This document shows positions 61,502-64,000 of a stretch of 64,000 nucleotides of DNA, piece after piece. How positions within the stretch are numbered: position 1 is the stretch's first letter; each line of letters starts with the position of its first letter. Origin of the DNA: UBA4877 sp002399345. Lineage in GTDB: Bacteria > Bacillota > Thermoanaerobacteria > Thermoanaerobacterales > UBA4877. The notes under the pieces were generated by a model, which was not told the origin of the DNA, searched no databases, and saw only the letters and a program-made list of their open reading frames with translations. A program made the translations under genes and the position numbers. Location: positions 124,001 to 188,000 of the forward strand of contig DAIORT010000001.1 in NCBI GenBank assembly GCA_036752905.1, in the 5' to 3' direction.

Positions 61502-62278
61502 TTATTTAACTTTATCTAGTTCTTCTAAGAGTTTATCATTCAATATCTTAATATATGTTCCTTTCATGCCCAATGACCGAGATTCAATAACACCGGCACT
61601 TTCAAACTTTCTCAAGGCATTAACAATTACTGAGCGGGTTATACCAACCTTATCTGCTATCTTGCTGGCAACAAGCAACCCCTCTTTACCGTTTAATTCT
61701 TCAAAAATATGTTGAATTGCTTCTAATTCGGAATAAGAAAGTGTACCTATTGCCATTTGAACCACTGCGCGTTCCCTGGCATCTTCTTCAATTTCATCGT
61801 TATGAGCTCTTAATATTTCCATACCAACCACGGTAGCCCCATATTCACCAAGTATTAAATCATCATCCGTAAATTCTTCCCCAAACCTGGAAAGTAGGAG
61901 CGTACCAAGTCTTTTACCTCCGCCATTTATGGGAACTATAGTAGTCAACTTATCATCGTGTTCACATATTTTGTCATCTGTAAAAACACAGTTGTTATCT
62001 TTCATTTTTACATTAGCCTTAGTTTCATCAACTTCTAAAAGCTCTGCATTAAAATCTTCAGGAAACATCTTATCTTGTACTATATTTTCCTCAATAACAC
62101 TGCATTTAAATCCTTCCATAAGTGAATAGCCTAAAACTTTACCCTTTTTGCTTCCTATATATACGTTGGAACTTAACACTTCGCTTAACATTTTAGACAT
62201 ATCTTCAAAATTGACCTTTTGTCCTGCCGAAGTTTGTAGTATTTTATTTAACTTTCTTGTCTTCTCCAGTAAACTCAT
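61502..62278 (-). CDS. codY: GTP- and branched-chain amino acid-sensing repressor CodY
   Basis: Global nutrient regulator of Firmicutes. The N-terminal GAF domain (to about residue 155) senses branched-chain amino acids; the C-terminal winged helix (about 195-250) has ADKVGITRSVIVNALRKFESAGVIESRSLG. At 258 residues it is of normal length. It follows hslU by 20 bp and lies directly upstream of flgB, the position in which CodY represses motility in Bacillus. Confidence 0.97.
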   Translation of the reverse strand: MSLLEKTRKLNKILQTSAGQKVNFEDMSKMLSEVLSSNVYIGSKKGKVLGYSLMEGFKCSVIEENIVQDKMFPEDFNAELLEVDETKANVKMKDNNCVFTDDKICEHDDKLTTIVPINGGGKRLGTLLLSRFGEEFTDDDLILGEYGATVVGMEILRAHNDEIEEDARERAVVQMAIGTLSYSELEAIQHIFEELNGKEGLLVASKIADKVGITRSVIVNALRKFESAGVIESRSLGMKGTYIKILNDKLLEELDKVK

Positions 62279-62298
62279 TAATGTGTCCTCCTAATCCT

Positions 62299-63669
62299 TT
62301 AAATTATATATTTTTGGATGTCATAATGTTTAACACTGCCCTTTAATTTATCCTTTACATAATTACCATTAATTAAAATCTTGGATTCACAGTCGGGTGC
62401 TTCATAGAGGATATCTTCCAGCAGCTTCTCCATAATTGTATGAAGTCTCCGAGCTCCGATATCTTCCGATTCAAGGTTCATATCCACTGCTGTCCGCGCT
62501 ATTTCATCAACAGCATCCTCGGAAAACTGTAAGTCTATATTCTCGGTCTTTAAAAGTTCTTTATATTGTTTAAGAAGAGCATTTTGAGGCTCCATAAGAA
62601 TTCTCTTGAATTCATTTTCATTTAAACTGTCTAATTTTACATGTATAGGAAATCTCCCCTGCAGTTCAGGTATTAAATCGGTGATATTAGCAATGTCAAA
62701 AGCTCCTGCACCTATAAACAATATAAAGTCGGTTTTAACTGGGCCGTATTTTGTCATTACCGTAGTGCCCTCTACAATGGGCAGCAGATCTCTTTGTACG
62801 CCTTCCCTGGAAACATCAGGGCTTTCACCGCCATAGTTGCCGGTAATTTTGTCTATTTCATCGATAAAAATTATTCCCTCATTTTCTGTTTTTTCTATGG
62901 CCTCATTTATTACTTCATCCATATCTATCAATTTCTGGGCTTCCTGCTGCATTATAATCTCTCTTGCTTTTTTAACCGGCACTTTTCTCTTATTAACCTT
63001 TTTAGGCATTATACTTGAAAACATATCCTGAAAGTTGATGTTCAATTCATCGGAACCTGAAAACATCTGTACCATAGGATTATATGCCTCTTCAACATCT
63101 ATTTCAACAATGGCATTTTCCAATTCTCCGTTTTTTAACTTCGCGAAGATTTCCTGTCTTCTGTCTGCTTGGGCAGGGTCCTCAATTTCTTCATGCGATT
63201 CATGATCTGAGTTAAAAAGTAATTCCATGGGATTTTTTATTCCAGTCTTTTTCTTCCCCGGCATTAGATAATCGGCCAGCACTTCGTCGGCCATTTCTGC
63301 AGCCTGTGTTTCAACGTTTTTATATTTGGATTTTTTTACTATTCGTATAGAATCTTCTGTGAGGTCTCTTATCATCGATTCGACATCACGCCCCACATAG
63401 CCTACCTCTGTGAATTTTGTAGCCTCTACCTTTAAAAACGGTGCACGTATGAGGTTTGCCAATCTACGCGCTATTTCTGTTTTGCCAACACCCGTAGGGC
63501 CTACCATTAAAATGTTTTTAGGCGTAACCTCTTGCATCATTGTAGAAGAGAGCCTGCTACGACGATACCTATTTCTTAGCGCAATAGCTACCGCTTTTTT
63601 GGCATTGTCCTGGCCGATAATATATTTATTCAGCTCACTTACTATATCCTTTGGGGTAAAGAATTCCAT
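62299..63669 (-). CDS. hslU: HslUV protease ATPase subunit HslU (ClpY)
   Basis: AAA+ unfoldase feeding HslV. The Walker A GPTGVGKTE is at 57-65, the I-domain lies between about 105 and 235, Walker B is FIDEIDKI near residue 272, and the C-terminal tail ends in the HslV-docking KYII. The 456 residues are normal. The ATG follows AGGAGG. It lies 13 bp after hslV. Confidence 0.97.
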   Translation of the reverse strand: MEFFTPKDIVSELNKYIIGQDNAKKAVAIALRNRYRRSRLSSTMMQEVTPKNILMVGPTGVGKTEIARRLANLIRAPFLKVEATKFTEVGYVGRDVESMIRDLTEDSIRIVKKSKYKNVETQAAEMADEVLADYLMPGKKKTGIKNPMELLFNSDHESHEEIEDPAQADRRQEIFAKLKNGELENAIVEIDVEEAYNPMVQMFSGSDELNINFQDMFSSIMPKKVNKRKVPVKKAREIIMQQEAQKLIDMDEVINEAIEKTENEGIIFIDEIDKITGNYGGESPDVSREGVQRDLLPIVEGTTVMTKYGPVKTDFILFIGAGAFDIANITDLIPELQGRFPIHVKLDSLNENEFKRILMEPQNALLKQYKELLKTENIDLQFSEDAVDEIARTAVDMNLESEDIGARRLHTIMEKLLEDILYEAPDCESKILINGNYVKDKLKGSVKHYDIQKYII

Positions 63670-63682
63670 GTCTTTTCCTCCT

Positions 63683-64000
63683 CTATAGTTCTTCCAAGGT
63701 TATATTGTTATTAGTATACACACATATAGAGGCAGCTATCTCAATGGCCTTATATGCTATCTTTCCTGCTGGCAAATCCGTATTTTCCATCAGTGCTTTT
63801 GCCGCAGCATAAGCATAAAAACCACCTGAACCAATGGCTATAAGATTCTCGTCAGGTTCGATAACCTCCCCATTGCCTGAAATAACTAAAAGGCCGCTTT
63901 TATCGGCAGCTATCATCAATGCATCAAGTTTTTTTAAATACTTGTCTCTTCTCCAATCTTGTGCCAGTTCTACCGACGCTCTTTTTAAATTTCCGCTGTA
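63683..64000 (-). CDS. hslV: HslUV protease proteolytic subunit HslV (ClpQ), 3' part only
   Basis: The frame is open from the right edge of the window and encodes the last 105 residues; the ATG/TTG near 63919 is internal, not the start. The visible part begins YSGNLKRASVELAQDWRRDKYLKKLDA, the HslV core, then GNGEVIEPDENLIAIGSGG, and ends with IEIAASICVYTNNNITLEEL. The N-terminal catalytic threonine or serine lies outside the window. Genes hslV-hslU-codY are in the standard order. Confidence 0.95.
   Translation of the reverse strand, partial: YSGNLKRASVELAQDWRRDKYLKKLDALMIAADKSGLLVISGNGEVIEPDENLIAIGSGGFYAYAAAKALMENTDLPAGKIAYKAIEIAASICVYTNNNITLEEL

Noticed and set aside
1..64000. CRISPR array, insertion sequence, prophage, tRNA or rRNA genes
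   Set aside because: No regularly spaced repeats, transposase or integrase frames, cloverleaf-like runs or rRNA sequence were seen. The only exact repeat noted is the 19-bp pair near tsf.

Overview
The window looks like a chromosomal segment of a motile, low-GC Firmicute of class Clostridia. The gene order hslV-hslU-codY-flgB...sigD-rpsB-tsf-pyrH-frr-uppS-cdsA-dxr-rseP...polC-rimP-nusA-ylxR-ylxQ-infB-rbfA-truB-ribF-rpsO-pnp is the one shared by Bacillus and Clostridia. Clostridial traits are ispG (not proS) beside rseP, the scpA-scpB-DUF2953 block, a FliY-type switch protein, and che genes merged into the fla operon. No rRNA, tRNA, CRISPR array, insertion sequence or prophage gene was seen. 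The genus cannot be fixed from sequence alone.

Layout. 1-331 (minus): 5' part of a DUF2953 membrane protein that runs off the left edge. 430-6511 (plus): a five-gene glutamate block of murI, gltS and gdhA, then a sensor kinase and response regulator of the GlnK/GlnL (YcbA/YcbB) type. It lies between scpB and DUF2953, which are neighbours in many clostridia, so it looks inserted. 6515-10302 (minus): scpB, scpA, an M50 protease, aspartokinase, a YlmC/YmxH PRC-barrel gene and dut. 10386-20338 (minus): pnp and rpsO, then ribF, truB, nrnA, rbfA, infB, ylxQ, ylxR, nusA and rimP (transcribed from rimP towards ribF). 20477-31439 (minus): polC, a family 2 glycosyltransferase, ispG, rseP, dxr, cdsA, uppS, frr and pyrH. 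31580-32937 (minus): tsf and rpsB. 33096-61307 (minus): one very long flagellar and chemotaxis operon from flgB to sigD, fapA and a small unknown gene. 61502-64000 (minus): codY, hslU and the 3' part of hslV.

How it works together. CodY and the HslUV protease sit upstream of the motility operon. That operon encodes basal-body rod parts (FlgB, FlgC, FliE), MS ring and switch (FliF, FliG, FliM, FliY), export apparatus (FliH, FliI, FliJ, FliO, FliP, FliQ, FliR, FlhA, FlhB), hook (FliK, FlgD, FlgE), stator (MotA, MotB, FliL), chemotaxis proteins (CheY, CheB, CheA, CheW, CheC, CheD) and sigma-D. A sigma-D-like promoter lies just before the sigma-D gene. The translation and isoprenoid/envelope genes form separate transcripts with structured leaders (rpsO, rimP, rpsB) and intergenic hairpins.

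No wholly new multi-gene system was found. The best leads are: the inserted glutamate module with its own regulator; a truncation zone between flhF and cheB (no flhG, no PilZ gene, CheB without a receiver domain, one orphan 63-residue ORF); the rpsO leader whose hairpin loop can pair with the Shine-Dalgarno sequence; the duplicated hairpin element between tsf and pyrH; and the sigma-D-type promoter in front of sigD. Many start codons were moved from the longest open frame to an internal ATG or TTG with a better-placed ribosome binding site; each case is explained in its entry.
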